Shown here piece by piece: positions 27,243 to 35,110 of a stretch of 35,110 bases of DNA (its first letter is position 1; each line of letters opens with the position of its first letter). The position numbers and the translations under genes were made by a program. The DNA is taken from the NCBI GenBank assembly GCA_024636395.1, contig JAGXHD010000246.1, forward strand, positions 1 through 35,110, read 5' to 3'. Under the pieces are notes generated by a model that was given only the letters and a program-made list of their open reading frames with translations, did no database searches and had not been told where the DNA came from. This stretch comes from Sulfitobacter sp. (lineage in GTDB: Bacteria; Pseudomonadota; Alphaproteobacteria; Rhodobacterales; Rhodobacteraceae).

Positions 27243-29288
27243 ATGTCAGGCGCTGCCCCGCTGCTAAAAGATGTATTCGGCTTTGACGGGTTTCGTCCGG
27301 GACAAGAGGAGATCGTTGAGGCGGTGACCGCGGGCGAGAACGTGCTGGCGATCATGCCCACGGGGGGTGGGAAATCCCTGTGCTTCCAATTACCTGCCCT
27401 GATGCGTGATGGCGTCACCGTCGTGATCTCCCCGCTTATTGCCTTGATGCGCGATCAGGTCCGCGCCTTGCAGGAACTGGGTGTGGGTGCAGGTGCGCTG
27501 ACGTCCGGCAACACCCCCGAAGAAACGGACGCGGTCTGGGAAGGGCTTGAGGCGGGCACGCTCAAGCTTCTGTATATGGCTCCCGAGCGCCTAGCTGCCG
27601 GATCAGTGATGGGGATGCTCAAACGGGTCGGTGTGCGCATGATCGCCGTGGACGAGGCGCACTGCGTGAGCCAGTGGGGCCATGATTTCCGACCCGATTA
27701 CCTGCGCATCGGAGAGTTGAAGCGCGCGCTCGATGTGCCGCTCGCCGCCTTCACAGCCACCGCGGATACCGAAACGCAGGCCGAGATCGTTGAGAAGCTG
27801 TTTGGCGGTGTTGCCCCACGGTCCTTCCTACGCGGCTTTGATCGGCCTAATATTCACTTGATGTTCGCCGCCAAGAACTCGCCTCGCAATCAGATCCTGA
27901 ACTTTGCAGCTGCACGGCGCGGGCAATCGGGGATCGTCTATTGCGGGACGCGCGCCAAGACCGAAGGCATCGCGCGTGCCCTCAACGATGCCGGGCAAAC
28001 GGCGATCCACTACCACGGCGGGATGGAGGCGGAAGATCGCCGCATAGCTGAGCGGCGATTTCAGCAAGAGGATGGCCTGATCGTCGCGGCCACTGTCGCG
28101 TTCGGGATGGGGATCGACAAACCCGATATTCGCTGGGTGGCTCACGCTGACCTGCCCAAAAGCATCGAGAGCTATTACCAGGAGATCGGCCGCGCGGGCC
28201 GTGATGGTGCGCCCGCCGAGACGCTGACTCTGTTTGGCCCGGAGGACATTCGCCTGCGCCGCACCCAGATCGACGAAGGGCTTGCCCCACCGGAGCGCCG
28301 CACCGCCGACCACGGTCGTCTCAACGCGCTGTTGGGACTTGCGGAGGCGCTGGAATGTCGCCGCAAGACGCTGCTGGGGTACTTTGACGAGGCGGAGGTA
28401 ACCTGTGGCAACTGTGACCTGTGCGACAGCCCGGTGGATATGTTTGACGGCACGACCGCTGTGCGCAAAGCGCTCTCGGCGATGCTGCGCACCGAGGAGT
28501 GGTTTGGCGCGGGGCATCTGATCGATATTCTGCTCGGCATCGAGACGGACAAGATAAAGCAGCGTGGCCACCAATCTCTGCCGACCTATGGCGTGGGAAC
28601 GGAATACACCAAACCTGAATGGCAGGCCGTTTTCCGGCAGATGATGGGCCGTGATCTGGTGCGCCCCGATCCCGCCCGCCACGGCGCGCTGCGGATGACC
28701 GATGCCGCTTTGCCGATCCTGCGCGATGAGCAATCCATCACCCTGCGCCGCGACAGCATCAAGGCCGCCGGATCCACACGCCGCCCCGCCGTGAAAGCGA
28801 TGGTCAACGATGAGGATGCACCATTGCTGAGCGCGCTGAAGGCCAAGCGGCGCGGACTTGCTGAGGCGGCAAAAGTGCCCGCCTACATCATCTTTACCGA
28901 TCGCACGCTGATCGAGATGGCGGAGACGCGGCCCGCAAATCTCGACCAGATGGCAGGGATCAGCGGGATCGGCGCGAAAAAACTTGAAAGTTATGGCGCG
29001 GCGTTTCTGGAAGTAATAAACGGCGAGGCCGCGATGATGCACCCGCAACGCCGCAAGCTGGCCGGGCGTGGTGCGGGCGATCTCTACGACCAGCTCCTCG
29101 AAGTGCAGTCTGTCCTGTCGCGCGGTGCGCTGGGCACAGATAAGCCGCTGAGCTGTTCGGCATCGCTGCTGGCCAAGGTAGCGCAGATGCGCGGCGCGAA
29201 CGAGGATGCGATGGAGCGGCTTCTGGGCGACAAGCGCGCGGAGCGTTTCGGTGCCGCCTTTCTGGACGTCCTGCGCAGCGCGGACTAG
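27243..29288 (+). CDS. recQ: ATP-dependent DNA helicase RecQ
   Basis: IMPTGGGKSLCFQLPAL, AVDEAHCVSQWGHDFRPDY, Zn-binding Cys cluster CRRKTLLGYFDEAEVTCGNCDLC, HRDC domain at the C-terminus. Confidence 0.96.
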   Translation: MSGAAPLLKDVFGFDGFRPGQEEIVEAVTAGENVLAIMPTGGGKSLCFQLPALMRDGVTVVISPLIALMRDQVRALQELGVGAGALTSGNTPEETDAVWEGLEAGTLKLLYMAPERLAAGSVMGMLKRVGVRMIAVDEAHCVSQWGHDFRPDYLRIGELKRALDVPLAAFTATADTETQAEIVEKLFGGVAPRSFLRGFDRPNIHLMFAAKNSPRNQILNFAAARRGQSGIVYCGTRAKTEGIARALNDAGQTAIHYHGGMEAEDRRIAERRFQQEDGLIVAATVAFGMGIDKPDIRWVAHADLPKSIESYYQEIGRAGRDGAPAETLTLFGPEDIRLRRTQIDEGLAPPERRTADHGRLNALLGLAEALECRRKTLLGYFDEAEVTCGNCDLCDSPVDMFDGTTAVRKALSAMLRTEEWFGAGHLIDILLGIETDKIKQRGHQSLPTYGVGTEYTKPEWQAVFRQMMGRDLVRPDPARHGALRMTDAALPILRDEQSITLRRDSIKAAGSTRRPAVKAMVNDEDAPLLSALKAKRRGLAEAAKVPAYIIFTDRTLIEMAETRPANLDQMAGISGIGAKKLESYGAAFLEVINGEAAMMHPQRRKLAGRGAGDLYDQLLEVQSVLSRGALGTDKPLSCSASLLAKVAQMRGANEDAMERLLGDKRAERFGAAFLDVLRSAD

Positions 29289-29317
29289 ATACCATTACAG
29301 GGTAAAGAGGAGCGGAT

Positions 29318-30097
29318 ATGCTTGTTGTGATTTCACCGGCGAAAAAGCTGGACTGGGCCGAGCGGGACGTGGCGACCACCACGCCCGATTTTCTCGACGC
29401 AGCGGCGGAACTTGTTACGGCAGCGCGCAAGCTGAGCGTGAGTGATCTGAAAGCGCTGATGTCGCTGAGCGAAAACCTTGCGACACTGAACCGCGATCGT
29501 TTCAAGTCCTATGTCGCGGCGCCACAGGCCGATCTGACACGGCCCGCTGCGCTCGCCTTTGCCGGTGATACCTATCAGGGGCTGGAGGCAGCGAGCTTGG
29601 ACTCCGAAGAGATGGAGTTTGCGCAGGATCATTTGCGGATCCTGTCTGGGCTCTACGGTGTGCTGCGGCCACTGGATGCGATCCAACCCTACCGCCTCGA
29701 AATGGGCAGCAAGCTCAAGACGAAACGCGCGAAGAGCCTCTATGAGTTTTGGGGCAGCGGGATTTCCGAAGCGTTGAATGCGCAGGCGCAAGCCACTGGC
29801 AGCGATGTGCTAATCAACTGTGCCAGTCAGGAATACTTCGGCGCTGTGAACCTTGAAGCGCTGGAGTCGCGCGTGATCACGCCGCAGTTCATGGAAGAGA
29901 AGGACGATGGCAAAGGCCCGAAAATCGTGAGCTTCTACGCTAAAAAAGCGCGCGGTGCGATGGCGCGTTTTGTGATGCAAAACCGGATCAAGGAGACTGA
30001 CGGCATCCTCGACTTCAATATCGGTGGCTATACGTACATGCCGGAAATGTCCAAGCCGGAAGCGCCTGTGTTCCTGCGCCCCTATCCTGCATCCTGA
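29318..30097 (+). CDS. yaaA: Peroxide stress protein YaaA
   Basis: [58 protein letters not shown]. Confidence 0.94.
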   Translation: MLVVISPAKKLDWAERDVATTTPDFLDAAAELVTAARKLSVSDLKALMSLSENLATLNRDRFKSYVAAPQADLTRPAALAFAGDTYQGLEAASLDSEEMEFAQDHLRILSGLYGVLRPLDAIQPYRLEMGSKLKTKRAKSLYEFWGSGISEALNAQAQATGSDVLINCASQEYFGAVNLEALESRVITPQFMEEKDDGKGPKIVSFYAKKARGAMARFVMQNRIKETDGILDFNIGGYTYMPEMSKPEAPVFLRPYPAS

Positions 30098-32253
30098 ACC
30101 TGCGCTTGTGTGATCTGCTCGGTGCCCAGCGGCTGCGCCAGCAGTATGTGATCCTCGATCATCGCGCGGCGCAGCGGTTTGGTGAGGTAGTGATCAAGCC
30201 CCGCCTTAAGGATTGATTTGTCATCGTCCGGCAAAGCGTGGGCGGTCATGGCGACTACGGGAATATGGCCTCCTTGCCGCGCCTCGATCTCGCGGATTTT
30301 TTGAGTCGCTTGTTTGCCATCCATGCGCGGCATCGAGATGTCCATGAATATGAGGTCCGGCTTGAAGCTTTGATAAAGCTCGACCGCTTCCTCACCGTTG
30401 GCTGCAAATTGCAGAGCGATGTTGAGTGATTTGACCATCTTGCTGAACACGAGCTGATTTGTGCGGTTATCCTCCGCAGCAAGCACGCGCATCTTGCGCA
30501 ACTTGACCGGGGCAGTCGGCTTCTCGACAAAGGGTGCGATCTTTTCCAGCTCGGTAAACAGGGCGCGGCGCGGCAATGGTTTTTGCAGCATTGCGCTAAA
30601 GCCTTGGGCACGCGGATCATCCTTGAGCCCCATCAGATTAGAGCTCAGCAGAAGCAAAGGTATCGTGCTTCCCCGCGCGCGCAGGGCTTCGGCGAGGGCG
30701 AGTGCATCGACGTTGGGGAGCTTATGGTCCGTCACGATCATGTCGATCGTGTCGTCCAGTTCACCGAGTGCGGCGGCAGCGGAATTGACCCCGATAGTTT
30801 GCAGCTGGAGCTGCGCGAGTTGCCGCTCCAGAATGGCGCGGTTCTCCGCCATGTCATCCACCACCAATACCCTGCGCAGGTGGCGCGCGAGAGATGGATA
30901 CTCCGTATCGATCGCACCATTCGCCTCCATCTGAATCCTGAAACCAAAGCACGACCCGACGCCTTCCTCGGATGTGACCCAGATCTCCCCTTTCATCAGC
31001 TCGACCAGACGTTTTGTGATGGCAAGGCCAAGGCCGGTGCCATCGAACTGCCGGTTCCGCTCGTTTTCGACCTGATTGAATTCGCCGAAGATGTGGCCGG
31101 TCATGTGATCGGGGATGCCGATGCCCGTATCCTCGACTGCGATGTGGATGGAAACCTCGCCCGCTGCGGCATCCGCAATACCTGTCACACGGACCAGAAC
31201 ATGACCTTCGATGGTAAACTTGATCGCATTCCCGATGAGATTGGTCAGAACCTGCCTGATGCGGCCGGCGTCGCCGATCATATCGGTCGGCAGGAACAAA
31301 TCATAATCCAGCAACAGCCCGAGCCCCTTATCGCGGGGCATCGGTTGAAGCAGCATGATGACTTCCTGGCAGGCACGCTCCAGATCGAAAGGGGATTTGT
31401 TCAAAGCAAGGCGTCCCGCCTCGATCTTTGAATAATCCAACACGTCATTGATGATCACCAGGAGAGCCTCGCCGGAGTTCTTGATGGTCTGGACGTAGAG
31501 GCGCTGCTCCTCGTCGAGCGGGGTGTCGTCAAGCAGATCGGCCATGCCAACCACACCGTTCATCGGTGTCCGGATCTCGTGGCTCATATTGGCGAGGAAG
31601 GCAGATTTGGTGCGGTTGGCCGCCTCCGCCTGCTCTCGCGCTGAATGGAGCTCGCGCTCATATTGAACTGTTGCAGTGATATCGAGCCCGAGGGACACCA
31701 CATCGCCTCCGGGGCCGCGCTGGTCGATCATCTTGATGTAGTTGCCATTCCACAGCTGGATCACTTCCGGCTCCGGATTGCGGCCCTGAAACCGCGTCAG
31801 CATGCGCTGGCGCCACGCAGTCGGCTCCATCCCGCCCAGATCGACGATCCCCTCATCGGTGAGCGCCTGAAGGATCGTCACGAAATTCACGCCCGGTTTG
31901 ATCACTTCAAGGCCGTCGAAAACGGCCAGATAAGATTGATTTGCCATGATCAGGCGGTTGTCACCGTCGAAAAAGGCAAAGCCATCCTTGATCGTCTCGA
32001 TGGAGTGCCATAACCGCCGCTCGACGACCGCGATCTTCTCGTGGGCGGCGTTAAGGTCGGATTTGACCTTGCGGTTCTCGGCCCCCATGCTTTCGACGAG
32101 GGCGCGGGTATCCACGATCTCATCGCTCAACTCGCGCGCGTGGCGGCCCAGCTTGCGGTTTGCAGCAAACAGTTCGGCCTTCTTGAGCTCGAGCATACGT
32201 TCCGCAGCCAACCTGCCCCGCCGCTCTTCGGTGAGTTTTTGTTGTAGACTCAT
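30082..32253 (-). CDS. Hybrid histidine kinase (coiled-coil, PAS-HisKA-HATPase-REC-REC)
   Basis: His[22 protein letters not shown]; HATPase [29 protein letters not shown]1 [10 protein letters not shown]...[12 protein letters not shown]2 [11 protein letters not shown]...[11 protein letters not shown]. No obvious N-terminal TM helix or HPt. Confidence 0.92.
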   Translation of the reverse strand: MSLQQKLTEERRGRLAAERMLELKKAELFAANRKLGRHARELSDEIVDTRALVESMGAENRKVKSDLNAAHEKIAVVERRLWHSIETIKDGFAFFDGDNRLIMANQSYLAVFDGLEVIKPGVNFVTILQALTDEGIVDLGGMEPTAWRQRMLTRFQGRNPEPEVIQLWNGNYIKMIDQRGPGGDVVSLGLDITATVQYERELHSAREQAEAANRTKSAFLANMSHEIRTPMNGVVGMADLLDDTPLDEEQRLYVQTIKNSGEALLVIINDVLDYSKIEAGRLALNKSPFDLERACQEVIMLLQPMPRDKGLGLLLDYDLFLPTDMIGDAGRIRQVLTNLIGNAIKFTIEGHVLVRVTGIADAAAGEVSIHIAVEDTGIGIPDHMTGHIFGEFNQVENERNRQFDGTGLGLAITKRLVELMKGEIWVTSEEGVGSCFGFRIQMEANGAIDTEYPSLARHLRRVLVVDDMAENRAILERQLAQLQLQTIGVNSAAAALGELDDTIDMIVTDHKLPNVDALALAEALRARGSTIPLLLLSSNLMGLKDDPRAQGFSAMLQKPLPRRALFTELEKIAPFVEKPTAPVKLRKMRVLAAEDNRTNQLVFSKMVKSLNIALQFAANGEEAVELYQSFKPDLIFMDISMPRMDGKQATQKIREIEARQGGHIPVVAMTAHALPDDDKSILKAGLDHYLTKPLRRAMIEDHILLAQPLGTEQITQAQVQDAG

Positions 32254-32379
32254 CGGTCCCTCTTTGGTCGTCCTGCCTGCTTCTTGTGCGCCACTGGCAG
32301 TAAATACCCCATTAATGGCCCAAGGTTCCCCGACAAACCGGCTGGACTAATCGTATGTGTGGTGCGACTGCATGACATC

Positions 32380-33291
32380 ATGTCGCTTGCTCTTTCCGTC
32401 CTGCCATTGTTGCTGATTATCGCGTCCGGCTATGGGCTTGCGAAATCGCAGATCATTCCCCGCAGTGCCTGGGGCGCGATCGAGACACTGTCGTTTCGCG
32501 GGCTTATCCCTGCGACCTTGATCCTTGCCATTTCACGCTCCGATCTCTCGATCGAGCGGTTCGGCAGCTTTGGTCTGGCGCTGGTGGGGACGTTGATGCT
32601 CCTGTCGGTTCTGGTGCTCGCGTTGCGGCTCTTGCCGCAGTCTGTGCTGGCCAATTCTTCGTTCACTTCGATGTTTCAGGGCAGTGTCCGGTGGAATGCT
32701 TTCGTCGCTCTCGCGGCCGCAGAGCAGTTTCTAACCGGTGGCATCGCACTGATGGCAATCGCGATCGCGGTCCTGATCCCGATGATCAATATCATCTGCA
32801 TCATCGTGCTTGCCGCGTTTGGGCCGTCGCGGGCCAGCGTGGGAAAAGTGCTGGGCACTCTTTCGCGCAACCCGTTGGTGCAGGCTTGCGTAATAGGGCT
32901 CGCGCTCAATTTCAGCGGGGTCTCCCTGCCTGTCCCCGTGGCGGATGCGCTGGAGATGATCGGCCGGGGCGCATTGGGCATAGGGCTGCTCGCGGTGGGT
33001 GCTGGAATCAGCCTGCGCAGGCTCACACGGCTCGATTGGCGGGTGTGCTTTGGCGTGCTGATGCGGCCTGTGCTTGCATCCGGCATATTTGCAGTGCTCG
33101 GCACCCTTCTCGGGTTGCCCCCGGTGCAGGTGTTCGCCGGTATTCTGGTGTTTGCCGCCCCCGCGGCTTCTAATGGCTATATCGTCGCCAAGCAGATGGG
33201 CGGCGATGCTGATCTCTATGCCGATATCATGACATGGCAGGTGGTAATGTCGCTGCTGGCGCTGCCCTTTTGGGCGCAAATCATCCTTTAG
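32380..33291 (+). CDS. AEC (auxin efflux carrier) family transporter
   Basis: MSLALSVLPLLLIIASGYGLAKSQIIPRSAWGAIETLSFRGLIPATLI; ten-TM pattern; ATG 32380 preferred. Confidence 0.85.
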   Translation: MSLALSVLPLLLIIASGYGLAKSQIIPRSAWGAIETLSFRGLIPATLILAISRSDLSIERFGSFGLALVGTLMLLSVLVLALRLLPQSVLANSSFTSMFQGSVRWNAFVALAAAEQFLTGGIALMAIAIAVLIPMINIICIIVLAAFGPSRASVGKVLGTLSRNPLVQACVIGLALNFSGVSLPVPVADALEMIGRGALGIGLLAVGAGISLRRLTRLDWRVCFGVLMRPVLASGIFAVLGTLLGLPPVQVFAGILVFAAPAASNGYIVAKQMGGDADLYADIMTWQVVMSLLALPFWAQIIL

Positions 33292-35110
33292 CGGCGACCT
33301 TCGCGCAGCCAAGCTGCCGTGATCAAACCCGCGCTCAGCAAGAGTACCAACCACGCCGGCAGGATCGGTGTCTGGCGCACGTCTCGGGTCTCGTAGGCCT
33401 CGCGCGGGGTCAGGCCGATCCAGCCACGCCCTGCCGCCGGACGCCCTGCGCGCACATTGCGGATGCTGGGCAGACCTTCCTCCAAACGGCTCTCTCCGCC
33501 ACGCATTGCCGCCATAACAGGTTCCAGCACAGACGAATCAGCAATCGTTTCAATAAATTCACGCGGCGCGGCGGGGCCAAGGCCGATCACACTGGTCTGG
33601 TCGCCGTTTTCGAGCCGGTACAGCCCGATCTCGGGGCCTGTGAAAATTGTCTCGAACCGTCCCGGTGCTGCGGGTGACAGGGGCATCTCGATAACGGTGC
33701 CATCGGGCCCAGTGATCATCAGTGGGGGGACGTCCTCGCTCAGGGTGCGCCGCTCGATCCGCATGGTCTGGCCTTCCGCTGTCGCAGTCAGGGCTTCTTC
33801 CTCAAGCTCCGGCTCTCCCATCATCCAGTGGGCCAGACGTCGCAACAATTCCAGCTGTGGCCCCCCGCCTTCATACCCACGGTTCCACAGCCATGCTTGA
33901 TCGGAGGCCAGAAGCGCCACGCGGCCATCTTCGACACGGTCCAGAATCAGGAGCGGACGATCCTCGATGCCCGTCATGACCACATTGCCGGAGGTCGCGG
34001 TAACGTCGATCTGGCGCAGCCAGCGGCCCCAATCGCCGTTCTGTGGTAGGCCCGAAGTGACCGGATGGCGATTGCCGATATCCGTCACCACAGGCAGGTA
34101 CGGCGCATCGATGACCCGCGCGCTCGGCGTTGCGGGCAGAACGTCGCCCAGCGGCGTCCGGAAGAGGCTGTCGGCGCTGGCAAAATCCGGGCCCGCCGAT
34201 ACCAGAACAGCCCCGCCCTTACGCACATAATTGGCGATATTCTCCAGATAGAGCGAAGGCAGGATGCCGCGCCGTTTGTAGCGGTCAAAAATGATCAGAT
34301 CGAAATCGTCGATTTTTTCCATGAACAACTCGCGGGTGGGGAACGCGATGAGCGACAGCTCCGATACCGGCACGCCGTCCTGCTTTTCCGGGGGGCGCAG
34401 GATTGTGAAATGCACCAGATCCACAGAGCTGTCCGACTTCAGCAGGTTGCGCCATGTGCGCCCGCCCGCGTGCGGCTCCCCGCTGACCAGCAGCACGCGC
34501 AAACGGTCACGCACACCGTTGATCTGGATCACGGCGGCGTTGTTGCGGTCGGTCAGCTCGCCTTCGGCTGCTGGGAGGGAAAAGCGGATCACGTTGCGCC
34601 CACCGTGCGGTAGGGTCACGGGCAGCTCAAGATCCTCGCCAATCGGCACGCGAAACCGCTGGGCCTCTTCTCCGTCGATGGAGATATCAAGCTCGGTCAC
34701 GCCTTCGCTCGCGGGGGCTGCCCCCAGATCGTCGATGCGTAGGGTCAGCACGACAGGTTCGCCAATGATCGCAAAAGCGGGCGCGCCAAGGACACGCAGG
34801 CGGCGATCCCAATCTGTGGCCTCACCGCTGAGCAAAACATGGAAAGGGGCAGGCAGATCGACGGGCAGATCAGCATCATGGACCCGGCCATCGGTAAGCG
34901 CTACGACCCCGGCAACCCGTGCGCGGGGCTCTTCGGCTAAGGCCTCAGAGAGCGCGGCCAACAACTCGGTGCCGGCATCGCCGGGTCCGTCGGGCACGGT
35001 GATCCGGCGCAGTTCGGTGTTGGGGCGTGCGGTGATCTGTGCCGCAAGACGGTCGGCAGCGTCTGAGGTTTGCGCCGCACGGTCGCCCAGGCGCTGGCTG
35101 GCGCTTTCAT
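33288..35110 (-). CDS. Large membrane-anchored protein with GATase1-like domain, C-terminal part (gene continues past right edge)
   Basis: The frame stays open to the window end (ESASQRLGDRAAQTSDAADRLAAQITARPNTELRRITVPDGPGD...), so the track start at 34997 is internal. VVALTDGRVHDADLP region and C-terminal TM ILPAWLVLLLSAGLITAAWL. Confidence 0.75.
   Translation of the reverse strand, partial: ESASQRLGDRAAQTSDAADRLAAQITARPNTELRRITVPDGPGDAGTELLAALSEALAEEPRARVAGVVALTDGRVHDADLPVDLPAPFHVLLSGEATDWDRRLRVLGAPAFAIIGEPVVLTLRIDDLGAAPASEGVTELDISIDGEEAQRFRVPIGEDLELPVTLPHGGRNVIRFSLPAAEGELTDRNNAAVIQINGVRDRLRVLLVSGEPHAGGRTWRNLLKSDSSVDLVHFTILRPPEKQDGVPVSELSLIAFPTRELFMEKIDDFDLIIFDRYKRRGILPSLYLENIANYVRKGGAVLVSAGPDFASADSLFRTPLGDVLPATPSARVIDAPYLPVVTDIGNRHPVTSGLPQNGDWGRWLRQIDVTATSGNVVMTGIEDRPLLILDRVEDGRVALLASDQAWLWNRGYEGGGPQLELLRRLAHWMMGEPELEEEALTATAEGQTMRIERRTLSEDVPPLMITGPDGTVIEMPLSPAAPGRFETIFTGPEIGLYRLENGDQTSVIGLGPAAPREFIETIADSSVLEPVMAAMRGGESRLEEGLPSIRNVRAGRPAAGRGWIGLTPREAYETRDVRQTPILPAWLVLLLSAGLITAAWLREGRR

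Noticed and set aside
27828-29048. 406-aa minus-strand ORF inside recQ
   Set aside because: Antisense to an unambiguous RecQ; low-complexity H/R/A-rich translation typical of GC-rich shadow ORFs.
1-35110. CRISPR arrays, transposons, prophage, toxin-antitoxin or defence systems
   Set aside because: No repeated spacers, transposase, integrase or recognisable defence domains seen in the translated ORFs.

Overview
The window looks like a chromosomal segment from a Roseobacter-type (Rhodobacterales) alphaproteobacterium; this placement comes from protein style and gene content, not a search. Most of it is housekeeping and transport genes. From left to right: the start of an ABC ATPase; a polyamine-type block (class III aminotransferase divergent from a potFGHI-like ABC operon plus a PuuB-like oxidoreductase); a small flagellar group (fliK-flgD on minus, flgJ-like rod-binding protein and flgN-like gene on plus); an MFS transporter; trhO, pncA, marC, pncB and a class IV aminotransferase; a sitABCD-type Mn/Fe ABC operon divergent from a Fur/Mur-type regulator; a DMT exporter; arfB; a yhhQ-type queuosine-precursor transporter; a phytase-like esterase; mepA; an Atg22-like MFS protein; a thioesterase; a YggT protein; recQ; yaaA; a hybrid histidine kinase; an AEC transporter; and the C-terminal part of a large membrane/GATase-like protein running off the right edge. 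I saw no rRNA, tRNA, CRISPR array, transposon or recognisable defence system. The best second-look items are: (1) flgD split by one in-frame TAG followed directly by ATG; (2) a 31-codon motB 5' stub that ends abruptly nearby; (3) an 18-codon micro-ORF upstream of arfB with a very long Shine-Dalgarno (SD) and a complementary anti-SD downstream in the same putative transcript; (4) a repeated GATCAAwTTyyTGCGC element, three copies in the polyamine promoter and one in the trhO/pncA promoter; (5) repeated 4-nt CTAG/TTAG stop overlaps at convergent gene pairs.
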